Assembly (NCBI GenBank): GCA_964579305.1
Contig: CAZOGY010000087.1
Span: 1 to 16,082 of the forward strand
Direction: 5' to 3'
Source: JBCBWG01 sp964579305
GTDB lineage: Bacteria; Pseudomonadota; Alphaproteobacteria; Rhizobiales; Hyphomicrobiaceae
DNA: 16,082 bases
In this document: in pieces, positions 7,276-14,608 of the stretch
How the letters are laid out: each line of letters starts with the position of its first letter
How positions within the stretch are numbered: the first letter of the stretch is position 1
Translations under genes and position numbers: made by a program
The notes under the pieces: generated by a model
The model's input: the letters and a program-made list of their open reading frames with translations, nothing else
The model's database searches: none
Told to the model about the DNA's origin: nothing

Positions 7276-8268
7276 ATGTTGCAAATCGATGCCGGCGCCG
7301 TCGCAGCAGCGCTGACGTTCCCCAAAGCTGTCGACGTGCTTGCCGCGGGCTTTCGCACTGGCGCCGTCTCGCCGCTCCGCCATCATCACACCATTGATCT
7401 TGGCGCGCGGCCGGCGGCGACGTTGCTGCTTATGCCGGCCTGGACGCGGGCACACGCTGATGGCGATGCGGCGGGGCGGTATCTTGGGTTCAAGCTGGTC
7501 ACGGTTACGCCGGATAATGGCGTGCGATTTTCCAAACCGGCCATTGCGGGCCTGTATGTTCTGATCAGTACGGAGGATGGCGCACCTCTGGCCCTGATCA
7601 ATGCCGCTGAATTGACCGCGAGACGGACTGCCGCGGCATCGGGGCTTGCAGCCCGCTATCTTGCAAGGGCCGATGCGTGCAACCTGACCGTGATCGGCGC
7701 TGGCGCGTTGGCTCCTCAATTGATCCGCGCGCACGCGAGTGTGCGCCCGATCCGGACGGTGCGGATCTGGAACCGCACACGGGCGCATGCGGAGCGGGTT
7801 GCCGCGCTGTTTGATGACACACCGCTCAACGTCATCGTCGCCGATGATTTGGAAGCAGCGGTGCGTGCCGCTGATATTCTGTCGACGGCCACGTTATCTC
7901 AGACGCCGGTATTTCAAGGCGATTGGCTGTCGCCGGGTGTCCATGTGGATCTTGTTGGCGCGTTCCGGCCCGATATGCGCGAAAGCGACGATGTGGCGAT
8001 CACGCGGGCGCGGATCTGGGCCGATACGATGACGGGTGGGCTGAAGGAGGCCGGCGACCTTGTCATTCCGATCGCGGAGGGTGTCCTCGATCCAGATCGC
8101 ATCGAGGGTGATCTGTTTGGTCTGACGAGCGAAACGGCTCCGGTGCGGCGCAATCCAGACGAGATCACACTATTCAAATCGGTCGGGGCATCGATCGAAG
8201 ATCTTTATGCGGCGATCGCTGTTTACGAGGAAGTTGCTGGGTGCGGTGACGGAGCGGGGGAGCGTTGA
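7276..8268 (+). CDS. Ornithine cyclodeaminase / mu-crystallin family protein, probably an imine reductase
   Basis: Members are NAD(P)-dependent enzymes: ornithine cyclodeaminase, alanine dehydrogenase, ketimine or pyrroline-2-carboxylate reductase. The 330-residue protein has YLGFKLVTV (69-77, with the conserved Lys73), ALINAAELTARRTAAASGLA (106-125, arginines that bind the substrate carboxylate), the Rossmann motif VIGAGALAPQLI (139-150), VRIWNRT (162-168) and VDLVGAFRPDMRE (224-236). True ornithine cyclodeaminase has a GGDCPGKTE-like segment with a catalytic Asp where VGAFRPDM stands here. A reductase of cyclic imines is therefore likelier than deamination of ornithine. The ATG at 7276 is preceded by AAGGTGG. 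A LysE-type exporter starts four bases after its stop, which suggests linked amino-acid metabolism and transport. Confidence 0.85.
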   Translation: MLQIDAGAVAAALTFPKAVDVLAAGFRTGAVSPLRHHHTIDLGARPAATLLLMPAWTRAHADGDAAGRYLGFKLVTVTPDNGVRFSKPAIAGLYVLISTEDGAPLALINAAELTARRTAAASGLAARYLARADACNLTVIGAGALAPQLIRAHASVRPIRTVRIWNRTRAHAERVAALFDDTPLNVIVADDLEAAVRAADILSTATLSQTPVFQGDWLSPGVHVDLVGAFRPDMRESDDVAITRARIWADTMTGGLKEAGDLVIPIAEGVLDPDRIEGDLFGLTSETAPVRRNPDEITLFKSVGASIEDLYAAIAVYEEVAGCGDGAGER

Positions 8269-8271
8269 TCG

Positions 8272-8892
8272 ATGGCGATTGAAACCTGGCTGGCGTTCGC
8301 GCTGGCATCTGCCGTGCTGCTGGCATCGCCGGGACCGACCGTTTTGCTTGTCACGTCGTATGCGTTGGGCCACGGCTGGCGCGCGGCGGTTCCGACTGTG
8401 ATTGGTGTCGCGCTCGGCGACTTGGTGGCGATGACGATTTCCGTGGCTGGTCTTGGCGCGCTGCTGATGGCGTCGGGAGAGCTGTATCTGATCCTCAAGT
8501 GGATTGGCGCTGCCTATCTGATTTATTTAGGGGTCAGGCTTTGGCGCGCTGGCGTTCCAACTGGTGGAGACGTCCATGCGGTGCCGATGGCGGCGCGCAC
8601 GATGTTCAGCAACGCCTTTACGGTCACGGTGCTCAATCCCAAGGCGTTGGTTTTCTTCGTTGCGTTCGTGCCGCAGTTTTTGGACTCGGGACGCCCGTGG
8701 CTGCTTCAAGCTGCGATCATGATTGCGACATTCGTTATTCTCGCGGCGATCAACGTGTTTGGGTATGCCCTCCTCGCCGTCAGGGCGCGCGCGACGATCC
8801 AGCGGCCCTCAGTCCAGCGCATGGTCAATCGCATCGGAGGGTCGGCGTTGATTGGTGCGGGCGCGGTGGCGGCATTGCAATCGCGCCCATGA
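8272..8892 (+). CDS. LysE/RhtB-family amino-acid exporter
   Basis: An inner-membrane efflux protein of 206 residues with about six membrane spans (roughly 6-28, 38-63, 70-90, 113-135, 146-170 and 187-203). The family signature is visible: SPGPT at 19-23 in the first span, GVALGD (45-50), AAYLIYLGVRLW (80-91), the FSNAFTVTVLNPKAL stretch (112-126) and GGSALIGAG (189-197) near the end. The substrate cannot be read from sequence; the family exports lysine, threonine, homoserine and similar compounds. The ATG lies four bases after the upstream reductase stop, with GGGGGAGCG before it, so the two genes are very probably translated from one mRNA. trpF begins 20 bases after its stop. Confidence 0.92.
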   Translation: MAIETWLAFALASAVLLASPGPTVLLVTSYALGHGWRAAVPTVIGVALGDLVAMTISVAGLGALLMASGELYLILKWIGAAYLIYLGVRLWRAGVPTGGDVHAVPMAARTMFSNAFTVTVLNPKALVFFVAFVPQFLDSGRPWLLQAAIMIATFVILAAINVFGYALLAVRARATIQRPSVQRMVNRIGGSALIGAGAVAALQSRP

Positions 8893-8911
8893 AGCAAGGA
8901 TCCGGTTTGCG

Positions 8912-9568
8912 ATGACGGATGTGAAAATCTGCGGGCTGTCGACGCCGGAGACGCTGGAGGCGGCGATTGCGGCTGGCGCGGACTACGTCGGCCTTGTGCA
9001 CTTTCCCAAGAGCCCGCGCCATGTCACGCTTGAAGCGGCAGCCGCGTTGGCCGCGCAGGCGAGCGGGCGCGCGATGGTCGTGATGCTGCTCGTGAACCCG
9101 GACGAGGCGCTGGTTGGGCGCGTGGCCGCTGAGATCGGGCCGGACGTCGTGCAATTGCATGGGGCTGAGACACCGCAGCGGGTGCGCGAAATAGGTGCGC
9201 GAACAGGTGCGCGCACGATCAAAGCGATCGCTGTTGCGACGCGCGAAGACGCGGCAGCTGCGCTCGACTACCGCGATGCCGCCGATCTCATCCTGTTTGA
9301 TGCCAAACCACCAAAAGACGCGATTTTGCCTGGCGGCAACGGACTTGCGTTCGACTGGAATGCGATCTGCGACGTTGCTGGCGAGGTCGACTACATGTTG
9401 TCCGGCGGGCTCAACCCCGACAACGTGGCTGAGGCGGTCCGCGTGACCAGAGCGCCGGCGGTCGATGTGTCCTCTGGGGTAGAAAGCGCGCCCGGTATCA
9501 AGGATCCCGCGCTCATCACGGCGTTCATAGCCGCTGCCAAAGGCGCTGGGCCGGGCGCGCGCGGCTAA
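8912..9568 (+). CDS. trpF: Phosphoribosylanthranilate isomerase
   Basis: This enzyme converts N-(5'-phosphoribosyl)anthranilate to the carboxyphenylamino-deoxyribulose phosphate by an Amadori rearrangement, the third committed step of tryptophan synthesis. The 218-residue (beta/alpha)8 barrel opens MTDVKICGLS with the general base Cys7. QLHGAE (81-86) follows, then LFDAK (128-132) with the general acid Asp130, GGNGLAFDW (141-149), the phosphate-binding SGGLNPDNV (164-172) and DVSSGVE (185-191). The ATG at 8912 follows AAGGA and gives the standard N terminus; an earlier in-frame ATG at 8852 lies inside the exporter gene. Its stop overlaps the stop of the convergent oxyR gene by four bases. trpB, its usual downstream partner in Alphaproteobacteria, lies about 5 kb further on. 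Confidence 0.96.
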   Translation: MTDVKICGLSTPETLEAAIAAGADYVGLVHFPKSPRHVTLEAAAALAAQASGRAMVVMLLVNPDEALVGRVAAEIGPDVVQLHGAETPQRVREIGARTGARTIKAIAVATREDAAAALDYRDAADLILFDAKPPKDAILPGGNGLAFDWNAICDVAGEVDYMLSGGLNPDNVAEAVRVTRAPAVDVSSGVESAPGIKDPALITAFIAAAKGAGPGARG

Positions 9569-10500
9569 GCGCTTGCTCTGTCATATGGCGCACTGTCAGC
9601 TTTGACGGCGGCGTGGCTGCAAGCTGGCCGGATGAGATCTGCAATGCCGGTGAGTTGTTCGGCCAGCGGGCTTGTTTTGCGCCAGACCATTCCGATGGTG
9701 CGGGCTGGTTGTGGTTCATCGAACCGGGAGATCGCGACATCGGCCGACCGGGTTTCGACTGGGATCGCCATTTCCGGAATCAACGTCACGCCGATCCCGG
9801 CGCTGACCATCTGAACGAGCGTTGAGAGTGAGCTTGCGTCGAGCGCCTCGCGGGGGGAGCCGGATCGCAGGTTGCAAAACGACAGCGCCTGCTCCCGAAA
9901 ACAATGCCCTTCTTCGAGAAGCAGCAGACGCATTTCGCGCAGCATGTCGCTGTCGGGAACCGGCTGGCCGGCTTCGGCCTTGGGCCGCACGAGCAGAAAG
10001 TTCTCCCGAAACAGCGTCACTTCCTCAAGCCAATGCTCCGACGTGGGGAGCGCGAGGATCGCGGTGTCGAGCCGTCCGTCTTTGAGTTCGTTGATGAGCG
10101 TCGGCGTCACCGTTTCGCGGACATGGATCTCAAGGCCCGGATGCGCTTCCGCAAGCCTTGTGATCACGGTCGGCAAGAGGTAGGGCGCCACCGTTGGGAT
10201 CACGCCGATCTTGAAGTCACCGGTCAATGCGTTCTTTGAGGCGCGCGCCAAATCGACCAATTCGTCCACAGCCAGCAGGATCGCGCGGCCGCGCTCGGCC
10301 ATTGCTTCTCCAAGCTTGGTCAGATGCACAGCGCGGGCGCCGCGGTCGACCAGTTCGGCATCCAGCAGCTCTTCCAACTCTTTGATCTGCATGGATAAGG
10401 CTGGCTGCGAAATCGCGCAGGCTTCTGCCGCCCGGCCGAAGTGGCGATGCCTGGCCAAAGCGTCAAAATAGCGAAGCTGCTTGAGTGTCGGGCTACTCAT
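9565..10500 (-). CDS. oxyR: Hydrogen peroxide-sensing LysR-type regulator OxyR
   Basis: A cytoplasmic transcription factor that is switched on by peroxide through an intramolecular disulfide and activates catalase and related genes. The 311-residue protein has a LysR helix-turn-helix at about 5-64 (FGRAAEACAISQPALSMQIKELEE region) and a substrate-binding-like effector domain at about 94-295. The segment LLLLEEGHCFREQALSFCNLRSG places Cys200 and Cys209 exactly where E. coli OxyR has its peroxidatic Cys199 and resolving Cys208, which separates it from other LysR proteins. Residues 233-248 (SAGIGVTLIPEMAIPV) are also typical. It is divergent from katG across a 148-base spacer that holds a LysR-type dyad, so self-repression and katG activation are the natural inference. 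Confidence 0.95.
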   Translation of the reverse strand: MSSPTLKQLRYFDALARHRHFGRAAEACAISQPALSMQIKELEELLDAELVDRGARAVHLTKLGEAMAERGRAILLAVDELVDLARASKNALTGDFKIGVIPTVAPYLLPTVITRLAEAHPGLEIHVRETVTPTLINELKDGRLDTAILALPTSEHWLEEVTLFRENFLLVRPKAEAGQPVPDSDMLREMRLLLLEEGHCFREQALSFCNLRSGSPREALDASSLSTLVQMVSAGIGVTLIPEMAIPVETRSADVAISRFDEPQPARTIGMVWRKTSPLAEQLTGIADLIRPACSHAAVKADSAPYDRASA

Positions 10501-10527
10501 AACCCCAGCTTATCGCGCCGATCAGAA

Positions 10528-10546
10528 GATTGGAATTAATCTAATC
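10528..10546. promoter_or_regulatory. Candidate OxyR operator between oxyR and katG
   Basis: GATTGGAATTAATCTAATC is an imperfect dyad of the form GATTnGAnnTnAnnTCnAATC, containing a T-N11-A LysR core. Its near edge is 28 bases upstream of the oxyR start and about 100 bases upstream of the katG start. It is the clearest dyad in this spacer. Assignment to OxyR is inferred from position and symmetry; I cannot confirm a contact. Confidence 0.55.
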
Positions 10547-10648
10547 TACGGTCTCTGCTACGGGTTGTGGGCAAGGGTCCGCATGCGCGCAATGCAACGC
10601 GCCGTCGGCCCGATTTGAGATCTTTCAAAAAACGCCTGGAGATCAACT

Positions 10649-12838
10649 ATGGACGGTAATGATGTGCCGGCGGGCAAATGCCCTGTGATGCACGGCGGAC
10701 TGACCGCCATGAATTCCTCGGTGATGGCTTGGTGGCCGAATGCGCTGAACGTCGGCATCCTGAGCCAGCACGACACCAAGACCAATCCGCTCAAAGATTT
10801 CAATTATCGCGAAGAAGTCAAAAAGCTCGACGTTGACGCGGTCAAAGCCGACCTGCGCGCGCTGATGACGGACAGCCAGGAGTGGTGGCCTGCCGACTGG
10901 GGGCACTACGGCGGTCTGATGATCCGCATGGCGTGGCACGCGGCGGGTTCGTATCGCGTGTCGGATGGCCGCGGCGGCGGCGGAACCGGCGACCAGCGTT
11001 TTGCCCCGCTCAACTCATGGCCGGACAACACCAACCTCGACAAGGCGCGCCGGCTGCTGTGGCCAATCAAGAAGAAGTACGGCAACCGTCTGTCGTGGGC
11101 TGACCTCATCCTGCTTGCAGGCAACGTTGCCTATGAGTCGATGGGCCTGAAAACGTACGGGTTTGCGTTCGGTCGCGCCGACACCTGGCACCCGCAGCAA
11201 GACGTCTATTGGGGTGCCGAGAAGGAATGGCTCGCACCGTCCGATGAGCGCTACGACAGCGTTGATGACCCTGCCACGATGCAGAACCCTCTGGCTGCCG
11301 TTCAGATGGGCCTGATCTACGTGAACCCGGAAGGCGTGAACGGTCAGCCAGATCCGCTTAAGACGGCGGCGCAAGTGCGTGAAACGTTCAAGCGCATGGC
11401 CATGAACGACGAGGAGACCGCCGCGTTGACGGCTGGCGGGCATACCGTCGGCAAGTGCCATGGCAACGGCAATGCCGCTGACATCGAAGCTGACCCCGAA
11501 AGCGCCGACGTCATCGAGCAGGGCCTCGGCTGGATGATCAAGAAAACCCGCGGCATCGCTGGCAACACGGTCACGTCCGGTATCGAGGGCGCGTGGACCA
11601 CGCACCCGACGCAGTGGGACAATGGCTATATGCACCTGCTGCTCAACTACGAGTGGGAGTTGAAGAAGTCCCCGGCCGGCGCCTGGCAGTGGGAGCCGAT
11701 CGACATCAAGGAAGAAGACAAGCCGGTCGACGCCGAAGACCCATCCATCCGCCGCAATCCGATCATGACGGACGCGGATATGGCCATGAAGATGGACCCC
11801 ATCTATCGCGGCTATATGGAGAAGTTCTACGCCGATCCGGAGTACTTCGCAGACACGTTTGCGCGCGCTTGGTTCAAGCTGACCCACCGCGATATGGGCC
11901 CTAAAATCCGCTACATCGGCCCGGAAGTTCCGCAAGAAGATCTGGTTTGGCAGGACCCGGTTCCAGCCGGTGCGACGGACTATGACGTTGCTGCTGTGAA
12001 GGCGAAGATCGCCGATGCCGGCTTGTCGATCGCCGACATGGTCGCCACGGCCTGGGACTCGGCGCGGACCTACCGTGGATCGGACATGCGCGGTGGTGCC
12101 AACGGTGCCCGTATTCGCTTGGCGCCGCAGAAAGACTGGGAGGGCAACGAGCCCGAACGCCTGGCGCGTGTTTTGTCGGTGCTGGAGCCGATCGCGAAAG
12201 AGACCGGGGCAAGCATTGCTGATGTTATCGTGCTTGCCGGCAATGTCGGCGTTGAGCAGGCTGCCAAAGCCGGTGGCGTAAGCATCGAAGTTCCGTTCGT
12301 GCCGGGCCGTGGCGATGCGACCGATGCGATGACGGATGCAGAGTCGTTTGAACCGCTTGAGCCGCTGGCCGATGGTTTCCGCAACTTCCTCAAGCAGGAT
12401 TACTCGGTTGCTGCGGAAGAGCTGATGCTGGATCGTGCGCATCTGCTCGGTTTGACGGCGCCGGAAATGACCTGCCTTGTCGGCGGCATGCGCGCGATGG
12501 GCACGAACTTCGACGGCACCAAGCACGGTGTGTTCACCGATCGCGAAGGCGCCCTGACGACCGACTTCTTCGTCAACCTGACCGACATGGCGAATAAGTG
12601 GGAGCCACAGGGCACCAACCTCTACAACGTGATCGACCGTAAGTCGGGCGAGACGAAGTGGACGGCAACCCGGGTCGACCTGGTGTTTGGTTCCAACTCG
12701 ATCCTGCGGTCGTATGCGGAAGTCTATGCGCAAGACGACAACCAGGAGAAGTTCGTGCACGATTTCGTGGCGGCCTGGACCAAGATCATGAACAACGACC
12801 GCTTCGATCTGGAAGGCCGGGAAATGGCGGTCGCTTAA
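10649..12838 (+). CDS. katG: Bifunctional catalase-peroxidase
   Basis: A haem enzyme that destroys hydrogen peroxide by catalase and peroxidase activity. The 729-residue protein has the two-domain layout of the family. In the N-terminal active domain, MIRMAWHAAGSYR (91-103) gives distal Arg93, Trp96 and His97; LIYVNPEG (222-229) has Tyr224; and KRMAMNDEETAAL (248-260) has Met250. These make the Trp-Tyr-Met adduct needed for catalase activity. GGHTVGKCHG (263-272) holds the proximal haem ligand His265, and Ser310 and Trp316 match Ser315 and Trp321 of the tuberculosis enzyme. The C-terminal inactive copy begins near 430 (VWQDPVPAG onward). The ATG follows GGAG. It pairs with divergent oxyR and ends at a clear terminator, so it is a single-gene unit. 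Confidence 0.97.
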   Translation: MDGNDVPAGKCPVMHGGLTAMNSSVMAWWPNALNVGILSQHDTKTNPLKDFNYREEVKKLDVDAVKADLRALMTDSQEWWPADWGHYGGLMIRMAWHAAGSYRVSDGRGGGGTGDQRFAPLNSWPDNTNLDKARRLLWPIKKKYGNRLSWADLILLAGNVAYESMGLKTYGFAFGRADTWHPQQDVYWGAEKEWLAPSDERYDSVDDPATMQNPLAAVQMGLIYVNPEGVNGQPDPLKTAAQVRETFKRMAMNDEETAALTAGGHTVGKCHGNGNAADIEADPESADVIEQGLGWMIKKTRGIAGNTVTSGIEGAWTTHPTQWDNGYMHLLLNYEWELKKSPAGAWQWEPIDIKEEDKPVDAEDPSIRRNPIMTDADMAMKMDPIYRGYMEKFYADPEYFADTFARAWFKLTHRDMGPKIRYIGPEVPQEDLVWQDPVPAGATDYDVAAVKAKIADAGLSIADMVATAWDSARTYRGSDMRGGANGARIRLAPQKDWEGNEPERLARVLSVLEPIAKETGASIADVIVLAGNVGVEQAAKAGGVSIEVPFVPGRGDATDAMTDAESFEPLEPLADGFRNFLKQDYSVAAEELMLDRAHLLGLTAPEMTCLVGGMRAMGTNFDGTKHGVFTDREGALTTDFFVNLTDMANKWEPQGTNLYNVIDRKSGETKWTATRVDLVFGSNSILRSYAEVYAQDDNQEKFVHDFVAAWTKIMNNDRFDLEGREMAVA

Positions 12839-12898
12839 GCCACGGCGAATGGCAGGATGCGCGGGTCGTTGAGACGGTCTGCGCATCGCGAATGTGGG

Positions 12899-12930
12899 AA
12901 CGCCCGGCGGTGTTTGCTGCCGGGCGTTTT
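12899..12930 (+). terminator. Rho-independent terminator after katG
   Basis: A perfect ten-base-pair stem, AACGCCCGGC (12899-12908) with GCCGGGCGTT (12919-12928), encloses the ten-base loop GGTGTTTGCT and runs into TTTT. It is 60 bases after the katG stop. The four-T run is short, but stem strength and position fit. Confidence 0.85.
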
Positions 12931-13055
12931 CGTAGCGGTCTTCCGATTTATTTGTCTTGAGGCGGAGGTCGTTCCGCTTCGGGCATTTCTTTGTTCAGGT
13001 TGTGTGACGGCGCGGCAGTTGGCGGTGAGGTTGGTGCAATGCCAATGCCCTATTC

Positions 13056-14063
13056 TCAGAACAATTTCAGATTGATGCTCTCAGGCAGATAGCGATCATC
13101 GAAAATCCGCTCCATTCTTGGCGGCGTCTTGAATTTATAGTTCTGGCCAAGCTGTTTGAGTGCAACGCGGAAACGTTCCCGATCAATCTTTCCGATACCG
13201 TTTTTGCGGGCGTAATCTGTGAGAACGTTATCCTGGATCACAATCGAAAGTCTCAGCGCTTCCAGGGATACGTCCGCTTCGGGATTGCGTTTGGCAAGCA
13301 TCGCGAGACCCTCGCTCGGCTTAGCGATGACATGGCGCCAGCCCTTCGCGACGGCCCGCAGGAACCGCGTGACAATGTCTGGGTTGGCGTCCGCAAAGTC
13401 CGTGTTGACGATGATGGCATTGCCGTACAGCTGCAGACCGTGGTCGGCCATGAGCATGACGTTGATGTCGTTTTCGGGGACGCCGAGGCGGATCAGATTC
13501 AAGAAGCTGGAGAAGGAGTAGCCGGTGACCGCGTGGAGCTTGCCCTGCGCGAGAAGGGTCTCACGTTCCCCGAAGGTCACCGGTCGAACCTGTAGCTGGG
13601 ACAGGTCCAATCGATTTGCTTTTGCGAATGCGGCGAATTGTGCCCAGGCACCGTCTGGCGGCGGTGCGCCCAGGACGCGGTTCTCCAAATCTGCCGGCGT
13701 GAGGACGCCCAGAGACTTGCGCCCGATCACGGCGAACGGCGGTTTGTCGTAAATCATCATGACGGCGATGACGGGCGCGTCCGGCTTATTGTCGAGATAT
13801 TTGGTGAGGCTGTTGATATCCGCAAACCCGAACTGGAAGTGCCCATTCGCCACTTTTGGGATCGCGTCAAGCGAACCTTTGCCAGGCGAAATGGTTACGT
13901 CGAGCCCTTCGGCCGTGAAGAAGCCCTTGTCGACAGCGGCAAAGTAGGGCGCGCTGGGCGCTTCAAATTTCCAATCGAATGCAAACGCAAGCTTGGTTTG
14001 CGCCTGGGCCGATGCGGCAAACATCGTCAAAAAGGCGGACAAGACAGCCAAGAACTGCATCAT
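13056..14063 (-). CDS. ABC transporter periplasmic substrate-binding protein, NMT1/THI5-like (NitT/TauT type)
   Basis: A secreted binding protein of 335 residues. Residues 1-21 are a signal peptide ending AQAQ, with likely cleavage after Ala21. The mature part reads like the NMT1/THI5 and SsuA/TauA fold: FDWKFEAPSAPYFAAVDKGFFTAEGL region at 29-54, SPGKGSLDAIPKVANG (59-74), FADINSL (80-86), YDKPPFAVIGRKS (105-117), LGAPPPDGAW (131-140) and GYSFSSFLNL (181-190). Relatives bind nitrate, taurine, sulfonates or thiamine-pyrimidine precursors; the ligand here cannot be told. The ATG at 14063 was chosen because GGGAG lies five bases upstream and the signal peptide starts at once; a further in-frame ATG at 14168 adds 35 unlikely residues. 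No permease or ATPase gene is adjacent, so it is an orphan within this window. Confidence 0.88.
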   Translation of the reverse strand: MMQFLAVLSAFLTMFAASAQAQTKLAFAFDWKFEAPSAPYFAAVDKGFFTAEGLDVTISPGKGSLDAIPKVANGHFQFGFADINSLTKYLDNKPDAPVIAVMMIYDKPPFAVIGRKSLGVLTPADLENRVLGAPPPDGAWAQFAAFAKANRLDLSQLQVRPVTFGERETLLAQGKLHAVTGYSFSSFLNLIRLGVPENDINVMLMADHGLQLYGNAIIVNTDFADANPDIVTRFLRAVAKGWRHVIAKPSEGLAMLAKRNPEADVSLEALRLSIVIQDNVLTDYARKNGIGKIDRERFRVALKQLGQNYKFKTPPRMERIFDDRYLPESINLKLF

Positions 14064-14608
14064 AAACACTCCCGATAGCGTCACGCGATGACCAATGCGT
14101 CGTGCCGTGCATTGCCTGGATGGAACGTGGCGCACGCGCTCCTCCGGATAAAAACAATTATGCTGCAACGTTTAAATAACTAGATGTTGGTTTGGGGGCC
14201 TGTGGAAAACACTTAAATTCATAAAAGCTGTTTGAAAGCGTGAGGAAATTTCGAAAATTCACTTTTATGCGAACTAAACTTGAGCAAAACTGTTCGCTAT
14301 TATCTGCATATAGAGTAGAACACGCGCTGTGGCGTCGATGTCAATCGGCATTTATGAGCTCTGCGATGGCTGTTGCCGAAATCAAGCGCGGTCAATGGCC
14401 ATGAGACGTAGGGCGACGATGGGCCCAGGCGACGCATTGGACACAAGCGCCGCGATGCCAGCGGGCTGCCGCCGTGCGCAGGCTCTCCCGTCGCGGGGAG
14501 CGCGCTGACCCAGCCAGGCCCCGCGCCGTTCCGTCCGTTTGTGCGGGTCATCGGCGACGTGTAATGTCCGGGCTTGTTCTTCATCACACGCGCCCGAGAG
14601 ACCGTTCC
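14064..14608. other. Divergent spacer between the binding-protein gene and trpB, partly AT-rich
   Basis: These 545 bases hold no gene I can support. Bases 14161-14320 are about 36% GC by hand count, far below the rest of the window, and contain the inverted repeats listed separately. Bases 14321-14608 return to high GC. A 56-codon frame at 14338-14508 has no ribosome site and no recognisable protein. A small hairpin, CTCCC/GGGAG, lies at 14485-14500. I found no convincing promoter for trpB. Confidence 0.6.
14220..14297. promoter_or_regulatory. Cluster of inverted repeats in the AT-rich spacer
   Basis: Three symmetric elements overlap here. CATAAAAG (14220-14227) is a perfect inverted match to CTTTTATG (14262-14269). 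Between them, GAAATTTCGAAAATTC (14245-14260) is a 16-base dyad with 14 symmetric positions. GCGAAC (14269-14274) is inverted as GTTCGC (14292-14297). They lie about 160-235 bases upstream of the binding-protein start and could be its control region. No binding protein is assigned. Confidence 0.45.

Noticed and set aside
11015..12886. Long minus-strand open frame (623 codons) opposite katG
   Set aside because: It mirrors katG codon structure in GC-rich DNA; katG has full catalytic motifs and a ribosome site, while this frame has neither.
12959..12980. Hairpin GAGGCGGA / TCCGCTTC between katG and the binding-protein gene
   Set aside because: Eight pairs are possible, but no T-run follows on either strand, and katG already has a better terminator.
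14338..14508. 56-codon plus-strand frame upstream of trpB, considered as a leader peptide
   Set aside because: It has no ribosome site and no tryptophan codons, so it does not fit a trp attenuator leader.
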